Assembly: GCF_019748365.1 (NCBI RefSeq)
Contig: NZ_JAIEPN010000027.1
Coordinates: forward strand, 1-64,000
Source: Novosphingobium sp.
GTDB taxonomy: Bacteria; Pseudomonadota; Alphaproteobacteria; Sphingomonadales; Sphingomonadaceae
DNA: 64,000 nucleotides
Direction: 5' to 3'
Shown: positions 12,361 to 20,385 of the stretch, in pieces
Position numbering within the stretch: the first letter of the stretch is position 1
Layout: every line of letters starts with the position of its first letter
Program-made: the position numbers and the translations under genes
The notes under the pieces: model-generated
What the model was told of the DNA's origin: nothing
The model's database searches: none
The model's input: the letters and a program-made list of their open reading frames with translations, nothing else

Positions 12361-12948
12361 ATGACCCGCGTCGCCAAGATTGCGCCCGAGGACTGGGACC
12401 CGCGCCTGCGTGCAGCGCTGAAGCCGGAAGACCGCACCGAGATCGAACAGGGGATGATCCGCTTCCTTGCCCACTGCCCCGATCAGGTGCTGGGGATGAT
12501 GCAGTTTGCGGGCGCGCTGAAGGTGCATCGCCAGTTGCCCGAGAAGCTGGTCGAGCTGGTGCGGCTGCGCGTCGCGTTCTTCAACCAGTGCCGCAGCTGC
12601 ATGGCGATCCGCTATACCGACGCGCTGGAGGACGGCGTGACCGAGGACCTCGTCTGCTCGCTGGAGCGGCCTCAGGAGGCCGAGAACCTGACACCGGCGG
12701 AGAAGGCCGCGATCAAGTTCGGCGAGGCGTTCGCGACCGACCATCTGCGCATCGACGAGGCGATGTACGCTTCGCTGCGCGAACATTTCAGCGAGTCCGA
12801 GATTGTCGAACTGGGCATGACCTGCGCGTTTTTCGTTGGCTTCGGGCGCCTGGCGGCGACCTTGCACATGGTCGAGGAACTGCCCGATGCGTTCCGGCGC
12901 GAAGGCGTGGTCGCGCCCTGGGGCGAGGAACGGGTGGTGGTGCGATGA
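12361..12948 (+). CDS. Carboxymuconolactone decarboxylase / AhpD-like protein
   Basis: A 195-aa all-helical protein of the CMD/AhpD family. The motif FFNQCRSCMAIRYTDAL (residues about 77-93) carries the CxxC pair and the following acidic helix of AhpD-type alkylhydroperoxidases. It may reduce peroxides formed by oxygenases or act on a ring-cleavage product. ATG 12361 is preferred to 12346 because GGGAG lies 8 nt before it. Its stop overlaps the next P450 start (ATGA). The 127-bp gap to the divergent P450 operon must hold both promoters; I see no strong palindrome there. Confidence 0.82.
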   Translation: MTRVAKIAPEDWDPRLRAALKPEDRTEIEQGMIRFLAHCPDQVLGMMQFAGALKVHRQLPEKLVELVRLRVAFFNQCRSCMAIRYTDALEDGVTEDLVCSLERPQEAENLTPAEKAAIKFGEAFATDHLRIDEAMYASLREHFSESEIVELGMTCAFFVGFGRLAATLHMVEELPDAFRREGVVAPWGEERVVVR

Positions 12949-14210
12949 GCGAGGAGCTCGGCGTCAATCTGTTCGACCCGGCGGTGCAGCAGTGCCCTTA
13001 TGAGGCGTACCGCGTGCTCAGGGATCAGGCCCCGGCCTATCGCCAGCCGGGGACGAACATCTATGTGGTGACGCGCTACGAGGATGTGCGGCGGGTCTTG
13101 CTCGATACCGAGAATTTCCCGAGCAGCCCCAAGACCGCCGGACTGCAGACGCTCTCCGCTAATGTCGAGCGGCAGAAGAAGGTGGTCGCGCGGTTCAAGG
13201 AGCGCGGCTGGCTGCCTGAGCCGACCTTGAGCGGGCGCGATGATCCCAACCACAAGCAGATGCGCGCCATGTTCAACGAGGCGTTCAAGCCGAGCCGGAT
13301 CAAGGAAATCGATCCGCTGGTGGAAACGCTCGCCTACGAACTGATCGATGGCTTTGTGGCGGATGGGCGCTGCGAATGGGTCAGCCAGTTCTGCGTGCCG
13401 CTGCCGCTCTACATCATCGGCGAGCAGATGGGCGCGAAGCGCGAGGACATGTGGAAGATCAAGCGCTGGACCGACGCCTTCTTCAAGCGAATCTCGATGA
13501 TGCTGCCCGAGGAAGACGAGATCGAGATGGTCGACCGCGAGATCGAGGCGCAGCATTATTTCCAGCCGATCTTCGAGCGGCTGCGCGCGAACCCCGATGA
13601 CTCGCTGATCAGCGTGCTGGTCAACACCGTGATCGAGGGGTGGGGGCGGCCCTTGAACGACAACGAGCTCCATGCCGAGATGATGGCGGATACCTTCGTC
13701 GGTGGCAGCGAGACGACGACCAATGCACTGGCGGCGGGGATGAAGCTGCTGATCGAGAACAAGGACGTCTGGCTGAAGCTCAAGTCCGATCCCGAGCGCT
13801 ACATGAAGACCTTCGTCGAAGAAGTGGTGCGGCTGGAATCGCCGGTGCAGAGCCTCATGCGCTTCTGTGCGCACGATACCGAGCTGGAGGGCACGGTGAT
13901 CCCCAAGGGCGCGCTGGTGAACGTGCGCTTTGCCGCCGCGAACCGGGATGAGCGGGCGTTCGAATGCCCGGAGAAGCTGGACCTCGACCGGCCCAAGGCG
14001 GGGGCGCACATGGGCTTTGGTTCGGGCACGCACCATTGCCTTGGCGCGCCGCTGGCGCGGCGGGAGCTTTCATGGGGCTTTCAGGCAGTGGTCGACCGGT
14101 TCGAGGACATGCACTTTGCGGATGGCGCGAACGACTTTTCGGTGCACCCGCATTTTCTGCTGCGCAGCCTGAAGGCGCTGCATATCGAGTTCGAGGTGAA
14201 GCGGGGGTAG
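12945..14210 (+). CDS. Cytochrome P450 (rightward)
   Basis: A 421-aa P450. The heme loop GFGSGTHHCLGAPLARRE has its Cys near residue 365, the I-helix is GGSETTTNAL and the K-helix EEVVRLESPVQ. The ORF track joins it to a long artificial N-terminal extension from 10941; the real start is ATG 12945, overlapping the stop of the AhpD-like gene. It differs clearly in sequence from the leftward P450, so the pair likely acts at two positions or on two intermediates. REP-like repeats follow the stop. Confidence 0.93.
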   Translation: MSEELGVNLFDPAVQQCPYEAYRVLRDQAPAYRQPGTNIYVVTRYEDVRRVLLDTENFPSSPKTAGLQTLSANVERQKKVVARFKERGWLPEPTLSGRDDPNHKQMRAMFNEAFKPSRIKEIDPLVETLAYELIDGFVADGRCEWVSQFCVPLPLYIIGEQMGAKREDMWKIKRWTDAFFKRISMMLPEEDEIEMVDREIEAQHYFQPIFERLRANPDDSLISVLVNTVIEGWGRPLNDNELHAEMMADTFVGGSETTTNALAAGMKLLIENKDVWLKLKSDPERYMKTFVEEVVRLESPVQSLMRFCAHDTELEGTVIPKGALVNVRFAAANRDERAFECPEKLDLDRPKAGAHMGFGSGTHHCLGAPLARRELSWGFQAVVDRFEDMHFADGANDFSVHPHFLLRSLKALHIEFEVKRG

Positions 14211-14233
14211 GCCGGTTCCATCACCATGACACT

Positions 14234-14312
14234 CGTCATCCCCGCGAAGGCGGGGATCCAAGGAGACATCGCGCTGCGTCCGCTCTGGATCCCCGCCTTC
14301 GCGGGGATGACG
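14234..14312. repeat. Inverted pair of REP-like repeats
   Basis: CGTCATCCCCGCGAAGGCGG at 14234 and an inverted copy ending GCGGGGATGACG at 14312. It fills the gap between two convergent genes (P450 and the PQQ dehydrogenase). Confidence 0.8.
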
Positions 14313-14355
14313 AGGGGCGGGTTGCTGGGGGCGGGTGGCGAAAGGGCGGTGCCCC

Positions 14356-16242
14356 CTACTTCGCCACCTCGAACACCATCAGCGCGTTGCCAGGCGAGTG
14401 GCTGTACATGCCGTAGCCCGAGTTCACGAAGACCTTGCCTTTCCACACCGCTGCGCCGGGGCCGCTCATCGAGCCGCCCTTGGCCGTCTGGCCGCCGATG
14501 GCGGGCATGGGCTGGGTGGTGTCGTACTGCCACAGGATTGCGCCCGTATCGGCATCGTAGGCGCGCAGCATGCCATCGAGATGACCGCCGAAGACGACGC
14601 CGGGGATGCTGGTGACGGCAGCGGAAATGCCCGGATCGCAGAACTTGCGGCCTTCGCACTTGTCCTCGGCCTTGGCTTGCCAGATCACGTTGCCGGTCTT
14701 GGCATCGAGCGCATGGAGCCCGGCGCCGCGGATGGCCGGATCATAAAGGCGCGCGTCGCCTGTATCGGCCATGTCGTTGATGGGCACGAAGACGCGGCTT
14801 CCTTCCGCGCTCATGCCGAAATGGACGCCGCCCTGCGTGCCGCCATGGCCGAGCCGGGTCATCCACCTGACCTTGCCGGTCTCGGGATCGAGGCCCCAGG
14901 CCTGCCCGGACTTCTGGCCGACGACGATCATCTTCCCGCCGGTTCCCGTATCGACGAGGAGCGGGGAGGCGGCGACGTCGTAGTCCGGCCCGCCTTCCTT
15001 GGGGCACGAGCCGAGGCCCATCATGCAGCCGACATTCCACGCGTCGCCGAGCGTGAGCTGCGTGCTCCAGAGGCGCTTGCCGGTGGTGGCATCGACGGCG
15101 AAGACCGCGTCGGAACCGTCGTCGGCGGGGGTGGAGTAGTTCTCGCCCGAGCCGAAGTAGACGCGGTTGGTGGCCGCATCATAGGTCGGGCTGTTCCAGA
15201 CGGGCGCGCCGGAGGGGCCGAGGATCGGTGTGCCGTCCGCCGTCTTGCCCTGCGGCACGGGCTTGCCCGCCGTGTAGGCGCGCCACTTCTCCTCGCCGGT
15301 GGCAGGATCGACCGCGACGACCGAGCCGCGGAAGGTGCAGCAGGGATAGGCGGGATTGCCCGCCTGCACGACCTCGAGCGAGGAGACCGGCACATAGAGC
15401 AAACCGCCGCCCAGCGTGGGCGTGCCGGTGATCGTGGCATCGGCATGGTCGCTCATGCGCTGCGCCCAGATTTCCTTGCCGGTGAGAGCGTCGAGCACGT
15501 GCACCTTGCCGAGGAGATCACCGAAGTAGAGCCGCCTGGTCGAGGCTTCTGCGACAATGGCGGTGCGCACTTCGGCGCTGAGGCGCGTGGTCCACTTCGT
15601 GCAGCCGCTATCGGGATCGAAGGCGTAGACGGTGCCGTCCTGGCTGCCGACGAACAGCGTGCCCCATGCCACCGTGGGCTGCGAGCGGATATGCGTGGCG
15701 GCCGGATAGGCGAAGGCCCACTTCAGTTTCAGCTTGGGCACGTCCGCCTTGGCCAGCCCGGCGATCCCGGCAGGCACGAAGCGGCGGTTGTCATGCCCCC
15801 AGCCGATACCGGCGGGTACGTCGGTCATGTCGAACTTCGCAGACGCACCCTTGCAGCGCGGCGGCGGGGCCGGACGCTGATAGGAGGCATAGGGCGTGCG
15901 GGTGAGGTATTCGGCGACCTCGATCTTCTGCGCCGGCGTAAGTGTGGCGGACTGCTGGCGCATTACCCCGGTGGTCATCGCATTGATGATGGCATCGGGC
16001 GCGAGCATCGCCAGGAAGCTGGGCGAGGGCGCCTTGGGCACGCCGCCGAGGTGGCACATCGCGCAGTGCTGTTCGAACAGCGGGCGGCCGGGCGCTGTGG
16101 CTGGATCGATGGTGGGACCGGCGCGCGATTGCAGGTCCTCGGTCGATTTGATCCGCGTGGGGGTCGCGGCATGGAGCCCCGCGGCAAGCGCCAGCGCGGC
16201 GAAGCCGGATAGGACGGCAAGGCGGCCTGTCTTGAGCAGCAT
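14356..16242 (-). CDS. PQQ-dependent quinohemoprotein dehydrogenase, polyvinyl-alcohol-dehydrogenase-like
   Basis: A 628-aa periplasmic enzyme. It has a signal peptide (MLLKTGRLAVLSGFAALALAAGLHA), then a short cytochrome c domain with CAMCH (about 60-64), then an eight-bladed PQQ beta-propeller with repeated AxDxxTGKxxW blades. Adjacent cysteines in AYPCCTFRGS recall the vicinal disulfide of quinoprotein dehydrogenases. The domain order (heme c first, then PQQ) is that of polyvinyl alcohol dehydrogenases and differs from ethanol dehydrogenases, where heme is C-terminal. It probably oxidises an alcohol of a hydrophobic compound. A TTG at 16260 overlapping the upstream stop is an alternative start. 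Last gene of a four-gene leftward operon. Confidence 0.85.
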   Translation of the reverse strand: MLLKTGRLAVLSGFAALALAAGLHAATPTRIKSTEDLQSRAGPTIDPATAPGRPLFEQHCAMCHLGGVPKAPSPSFLAMLAPDAIINAMTTGVMRQQSATLTPAQKIEVAEYLTRTPYASYQRPAPPPRCKGASAKFDMTDVPAGIGWGHDNRRFVPAGIAGLAKADVPKLKLKWAFAYPAATHIRSQPTVAWGTLFVGSQDGTVYAFDPDSGCTKWTTRLSAEVRTAIVAEASTRRLYFGDLLGKVHVLDALTGKEIWAQRMSDHADATITGTPTLGGGLLYVPVSSLEVVQAGNPAYPCCTFRGSVVAVDPATGEEKWRAYTAGKPVPQGKTADGTPILGPSGAPVWNSPTYDAATNRVYFGSGENYSTPADDGSDAVFAVDATTGKRLWSTQLTLGDAWNVGCMMGLGSCPKEGGPDYDVAASPLLVDTGTGGKMIVVGQKSGQAWGLDPETGKVRWMTRLGHGGTQGGVHFGMSAEGSRVFVPINDMADTGDARLYDPAIRGAGLHALDAKTGNVIWQAKAEDKCEGRKFCDPGISAAVTSIPGVVFGGHLDGMLRAYDADTGAILWQYDTTQPMPAIGGQTAKGGSMSGPGAAVWKGKVFVNSGYGMYSHSPGNALMVFEVAK

Positions 16243-16256
16243 GGCGTGGGGCCGTT

Positions 16257-16553
16257 TCAATCGAGCGAGCGGTAGAATGCGAGCTTCATGTCCTCGGCGA
16301 GGCAGGCGAGCACGGGCGGCACCAGCCGATCATGAAAATCAATGTGCATATGGGTTTCGAATGCGGCGTCGTCCTTGAACGTGGCGACGCACTGGAACAG
16401 GTCGGGGTCTTCCTCCGACTGGAACAGCTCGTAGACGAGCGCGCCGGGTTCATGTTCGAACACCAGCTTCTTCAGCTCGGTCTGGAGCGCGATCAGCTCT
16501 TCGCGCTTCTCCGGTCTGGTGCGCAACTGGGCGATGAAGCTCTTTCCGCTCAT
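16257..16553 (-). CDS. ABM-domain protein 2
   Basis: A 98-aa ABM-type dimeric alpha-beta barrel protein: MSGKSFIAQLRTRPEKREEL, then YELFQSEEDPDLFQCVATFKDD, then HMHIDFHDR. Such proteins are small monooxygenase-like or isomerase-like metabolite-binding proteins. It lies 4 bp downstream of a second, divergent-in-sequence ABM gene and just upstream of the PQQ dehydrogenase. The precise activity is not known. Confidence 0.75.
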   Translation of the reverse strand: MSGKSFIAQLRTRPEKREELIALQTELKKLVFEHEPGALVYELFQSEEDPDLFQCVATFKDDAAFETHMHIDFHDRLVPPVLACLAEDMKLAFYRSLD

Positions 16554-16557
16554 GCTC

Positions 16558-16854
16558 TCAGGCTCCGGCTTCGAGATCGTAGAGCAGCTCGCGCGTGTAG
16601 GAGCCGTCCATGCAGGCGATCATCCGCTCGATCAGCGGCTGGTTGTGCGGGTATGCCACGTGCGCCTTGTCCGCTTCCTCGTCGGTGAAACGTTCGTAGA
16701 CCGCGAACATGCCGGGTTCGGCAAGCCGGTAGAACTGATAGGCCAGCGTGCCCGGCTCTGACGGGGCGAGCGCTTCCATCTCCTTGGCGAGCGCAATGAA
16801 TTCGGCTTCCTTGTCGGCGCGGATGCGGAAGCGGGAGAGGAAGGAAAAGGCCAT
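16558..16854 (-). CDS. ABM-domain protein 1
   Basis: A 98-aa ABM-type protein: MAFSFLSRFRIRADKEAEFI, YQFYRLAEPGMFAVYERFTDEE, then HVAYPHNQPLI. It has the same length as its neighbour at 16257 but only modest similarity, suggesting an old duplication or a heterodimer. Second gene of the operon that starts at 17442. Confidence 0.75.
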   Translation of the reverse strand: MAFSFLSRFRIRADKEAEFIALAKEMEALAPSEPGTLAYQFYRLAEPGMFAVYERFTDEEADKAHVAYPHNQPLIERMIACMDGSYTRELLYDLEAGA

Positions 16855-16872
16855 GTAGGGGTCTTTCTGGGT

Positions 16873-17442
16873 TCAGGCTTGCCGGGACTGTTCGTAGGCG
16901 GTCCAGCTGGGCAGGCGCTCGGGGTAGTCGGCCAGCTTCGGCTCGGGATAGGCGTGGTTGCGATCGGGCCGGGCCAGTATGCCGGGATAGGCCTCGACCG
17001 GGACGTAGTAGAGGAAGCCGATCACCCGCTCGGCGAACTTCCAGCCGGCAGGTGTTTTGCGGTAGCGATCATCATAGCGGATCGCGGCGACCATCATCCG
17101 GCCGTGGCGCATGAGCTCGGCATGGCCGGCAACGCGGCCGGTGGCGTTTTCCTCGTCTACGAAATCGATCTGGATATCGTGCATGACATGATGGCCGGGG
17201 CCGAGCACCGAAAAGCGACCATCGAACTGGGCCATGATCGCATCGGGGCCCACCGCGTGCATCACTCCGTCGTGGGAGCGCAGCACGGCATCGTCTGCGA
17301 ACAGCGCACGCACCGCATCAATCCGGCGATCGTCGATGTCGAAGCTGTAGTGCGCGACGAGCTGGCGGATCTGCGATTCGGCTTCCAGCCGCGCGATGCG
17401 CGCTTCCAGATCAGCCCCCGGGCTCGCCCCAAGATCAGGCAT
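16873..17442 (-). CDS. SnoaL-like / NTF2-fold protein
   Basis: A 189-aa SnoaL-like protein: ARIARLEAESQIRQLVAHYSFDIDDR, then GWKFAERVIGFLYYVPVEAYPG. It is a second copy of the fold found at 9998 but not a close duplicate. ATG 17442 (MPDLGASP) is preferred over the upstream listed start because the extra residues are Arg/Ser-rich read-through and GGGAGAG precedes this ATG. It heads the leftward operon SnoaL-ABM-ABM-PQQ dehydrogenase. An 18-bp operator-like palindrome lies 76 bp upstream (17518). Confidence 0.72.
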   Translation of the reverse strand: MPDLGASPGADLEARIARLEAESQIRQLVAHYSFDIDDRRIDAVRALFADDAVLRSHDGVMHAVGPDAIMAQFDGRFSVLGPGHHVMHDIQIDFVDEENATGRVAGHAELMRHGRMMVAAIRYDDRYRKTPAGWKFAERVIGFLYYVPVEAYPGILARPDRNHAYPEPKLADYPERLPSWTAYEQSRQA

Positions 17443-17517
17443 GCGGCTGTGCTTTCTCTCCCGCGAGCCGCTTCGCGCGGCTCTGCTTTGGGGCCATGAT
17501 ACCCGGGCTTGGCCTGA

Positions 17518-17535
17518 AAACAATCATGAATGTTT
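17518..17535. promoter_or_regulatory. Operator-like palindrome, site A
   Basis: AAACAATCATGAATGTTT, with 8 of 9 positions matching between arms. It fits the shared consensus AARCAWNCATGNNTGYTT without mismatch. It lies in the 337-bp divergent gap 17443-17779 between the SnoaL-like operon and the TonB receptor. The rest of that gap shows site B and no gene. Confidence 0.65.
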
Positions 17536-17692
17536 GAAGGCGGGTTGTGCGGCCTCTTATCCGCCGGTGGCTTCGGCAGAGATGGTGCGGAGCGCCGCAG
17601 ATCGGCGGCTTGCCCCGCCAGACGCCGGGGCAACGGCGACAGGCGGGGCAAACCGCGATGCTGCTTTTGCAGGGCGTTCCACCTCTCTAAAA

Positions 17693-17710
17693 AAACATAC
17701 ATGTCTGCTT
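17693..17710. promoter_or_regulatory. Operator-like palindrome, site B
   Basis: AAACATACATGTCTGCTT fits the shared consensus without mismatch; 7 of 9 positions are symmetric. It lies 70 bp before the TonB receptor start, in an A-rich stretch that would suit a promoter. Confidence 0.62.
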
Positions 17711-17779
17711 GCAAAATGCGCCCCGGAGTTTATCCTTTCACCCACACCGCACGACGATGCGGGGCATGAGGAGATGGGG

Positions 17780-20287
17780 ATGGCACTGAGGGACCTTCGC
17801 TGGTCAGCGGCGTTTGGCGCAATGACTGCAGCGATGCTGGCAACGCCGGCTCTGGCAAATGACGAGGCACAGGCGGCGCAGCCGCAGGCAAGCCAGGCGC
17901 AGTCCAGCGCCGAGGACATGGCAAGCGATCGCCTTGGTGAAATCGTCGTGACGGCAACCCGTCGCGATTCCAACCTGCAGCGCACACCGGTGGCGGTTTC
18001 CGCGGTCGACGCCAACCTGATCCGCCAGTCGAGCCCGCGCGATATCGGCGATCTTGCCGCCTTCGTACCGAACTTCTCGGCCAGCACGATCACCAACTTC
18101 AACGCCGCCTCGTTCGCGATGCGCGGCGTGGGCCAGACGTCGATCATCGTCTACTTCGAGCCGCCGGTCGCGGTGCTCGTGGACGACTTCGTGGTGCCTT
18201 CGGTGCAGACCCAGCTGCTTGACACGTTTGACATCGCCCAGGTCGAAGTCCTGCGCGGCCCGCAGGGCACGCTGTTCGGCAAGAACACCACCGGTGGCGC
18301 GGTGACGGTGAAGACCAAGCGCCCCGAACTCGGCGTGATCGGCGTGGACGGCCGCGCGGAGTTTGGTTCGTTCGGCACCTACCGGGGGCAGCTGGCGGCC
18401 AATATCCCGATCTTTGACAATATGGCGCTGCGCGTAGTGGCGGGTGCCGAAAAGTCGGACGGCTTCTATCGCAACGGCGCCTGCTATGGCCCGGTCGGCG
18501 GCCTGCCGACGAGCAACTTCTTCGGCCAGACGGGCTGCCTAGATGGCAAGCGGGCTGGCGGCAAGGATGTGGTCAACCTGCGCGGCAAGCTGCTGTGGGA
18601 ACCGACCAGCCGCCTTCGCATACTGGCGCAGTATGAATGGCTGCGCGACCGTTCGGAAACAGTGCCCTCGGTCAATGAGAACTATACCTACACCGGTACC
18701 ACACCGTTCCTGACCGATATCCTCAACACGGTTCGCCAGAATCCGGCCAGCAGCGACCCGCTCGACAACGCGGCGATCTCGTATCGTCAGGACGGGTTGA
18801 TCAAGATGCGCGATGGTCAGCGCATCTCGGTAGATGGCTTCTATCTCAATGCCGACTACGATCTGGGCTTCGGCAAGCTGACATCGGTCACCGGCTGGCG
18901 CCGTCAGATCTCGCGCATTCCGAACTCCTATGCTGGCGCCGCGCCGATCGGCAAGGACGGCACGCCGCTATCGTTCTTCGATGCGACGCGTGACGACAAC
19001 CGCAGGACCTTCCAGCAGGAACTGCGCCTCGCCACCGACACCGGCACGGCTTTCGATGCAGTGATCGGCGGGTTCTACCAGCGCGAGACGGTTGATTTCT
19101 GCGTGGCGCAGATCCTCGGGTTCCTTGACTTGACCTCCGGGCCGCTGCCCTTCGGCAACTGGAATGATACGCCCTATATCCTGTGCAATGCGCAGCGTTC
19201 CAATTCGAAGGCGCTCTTCGCCGAAGGTACCTACAAGCTTACGCCCGAACTCTCGCTGACCGGCGGCATTCGCTATACCTGGGAAAACAAGACCTGGTAT
19301 GGCCGTCAGCAGGCGTTCATCGCACAACTCGGTGGCGGATTCGATCCATCGATCCAGATTGACGAGGCGCTGGACGCGAGCGTGTTCAAGTTTCCCGCCA
19401 ACGTCATCACCGTCAATGACAGGGCCAACAAGCCGACCTGGCGCGTCACTCTGGGCTATCAGGCGACCCCCGACATCTATGCCTATGTGAACTATTCGCG
19501 CGGCTTCAAGGCGGGTGGCTTCAACGACCAGATCGGCGGCTTCGCGCCGTTCACGAACCTTGCCGGCGTGACGGACTTTGACGCATTCCGCACCGCGGCG
19601 CGTGCGACCCGTCCGGAAACGGCGGACTCGTTCGAGGCCGGCATCAAGACCGAGCTGTGGGATCACCGCCTGCGCTTCAACCTCACGGGCTTCTATGTGA
19701 AGTACCGGGACCTGCAGAAGCAGCTCAACGTGCCGATCGTGGTCAACGGCAATCCCAACCAGGTTACCCTGTTCGTCAACGCAGCGAGCGCCACGGTGAA
19801 GGGTATCGAGGCGGAAGCCACCGCGCGCCTGTTCAAGGGCTTCACGCTGCGCGGCGTGCTCGGCTTCCAGGACGGCAAGTACAACGAGTACACCGCGCCG
19901 GGTGCGGGGTACAATCTCGCGGACGCACCGCTGGACCGTGCGCCCCGGTGGCAGTGGACGATCGACGGCGCTTATGAAGTGCCGGTCGGCTCGAACTACA
20001 AGATCATCGCCAATGCCTCGGCGGCCTATACCGCGCGGAACCTCAATACCCAGTCGATCACCGATATCGATGGCAACACGTTCCTCAACGCCCGCACGCT
20101 GGTGAACGCCTCGCTGACGATCTCGCAGATCGACGACAAGTACTACGTCAAGGCGATCGGCCGTAACCTGACCGACGCACGCTACCGGATCGCTTCGCAG
20201 AACGTGGCGGGCCTGTGGCTCAATTCGAACTTCGGTGCGCCGCGCTACTTCGGCGTCGAACTCGGCGTCCGCTTCCGCGGTCCCTGA
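17780..20287 (+). CDS. TonB-dependent outer-membrane receptor
   Basis: An 835-aa receptor. It has a signal peptide (MALRDLRWSAAFGAMTAAMLATPALA) and a plug domain with the sphingomonad-type opening GEIVVTATRRDSNLQRTPVAVSAV. The plug ends VEVLRGPQGTLFGKNTTGGAV, and a 22-strand barrel follows. The last residues are GVRFRGP, not the usual terminal aromatic. ATG 17780 is chosen because GAGGAG precedes it and the signal peptide begins there; 17774 is possible. It probably imports the substrate of this region. The Rieske oxygenase gene follows on the same strand after 98 bp. Two operator-like palindromes lie upstream. Confidence 0.93.
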   Translation: MALRDLRWSAAFGAMTAAMLATPALANDEAQAAQPQASQAQSSAEDMASDRLGEIVVTATRRDSNLQRTPVAVSAVDANLIRQSSPRDIGDLAAFVPNFSASTITNFNAASFAMRGVGQTSIIVYFEPPVAVLVDDFVVPSVQTQLLDTFDIAQVEVLRGPQGTLFGKNTTGGAVTVKTKRPELGVIGVDGRAEFGSFGTYRGQLAANIPIFDNMALRVVAGAEKSDGFYRNGACYGPVGGLPTSNFFGQTGCLDGKRAGGKDVVNLRGKLLWEPTSRLRILAQYEWLRDRSETVPSVNENYTYTGTTPFLTDILNTVRQNPASSDPLDNAAISYRQDGLIKMRDGQRISVDGFYLNADYDLGFGKLTSVTGWRRQISRIPNSYAGAAPIGKDGTPLSFFDATRDDNRRTFQQELRLATDTGTAFDAVIGGFYQRETVDFCVAQILGFLDLTSGPLPFGNWNDTPYILCNAQRSNSKALFAEGTYKLTPELSLTGGIRYTWENKTWYGRQQAFIAQLGGGFDPSIQIDEALDASVFKFPANVITVNDRANKPTWRVTLGYQATPDIYAYVNYSRGFKAGGFNDQIGGFAPFTNLAGVTDFDAFRTAARATRPETADSFEAGIKTELWDHRLRFNLTGFYVKYRDLQKQLNVPIVVNGNPNQVTLFVNAASATVKGIEAEATARLFKGFTLRGVLGFQDGKYNEYTAPGAGYNLADAPLDRAPRWQWTIDGAYEVPVGSNYKIIANASAAYTARNLNTQSITDIDGNTFLNARTLVNASLTISQIDDKYYVKAIGRNLTDARYRIASQNVAGLWLNSNFGAPRYFGVELGVRFRGP

Positions 20288-20327
20288 CCGGGGACGGCGC
20301 AGCGGCCGGACCGATAACTGAAAGCCT

Positions 20328-20365
20328 GCGGGCCGTCGTGCGGGGAAGACCTGACGGCGGCCCGC
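20328..20365. other. Imperfect hairpin between TonB receptor and Rieske genes
   Basis: GCGGGCC-GTC pairs with GACGGCGGCCCGC across a 15-nt loop, with a 3-nt bulge. It has no U tract, so it is more likely an mRNA-processing or partial-termination structure that lowers expression of the Rieske gene relative to the receptor. Confidence 0.45.
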
Positions 20366-20385
20366 AATCATCTTGGGGTTGGACA

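Noticed and set aside
10941-12944. Long N-terminal extension of the rightward P450 ORF
   Set aside because: It is antisense to the leftward P450 operon, has biased shadow composition (Gly/Ala/Arg/Glu-rich), and the real P450 starts at 12945.
14335-16212. 625-aa plus-strand ORF over the PQQ dehydrogenase
   Set aside because: Shadow of a clear quinoprotein gene on the other strand.
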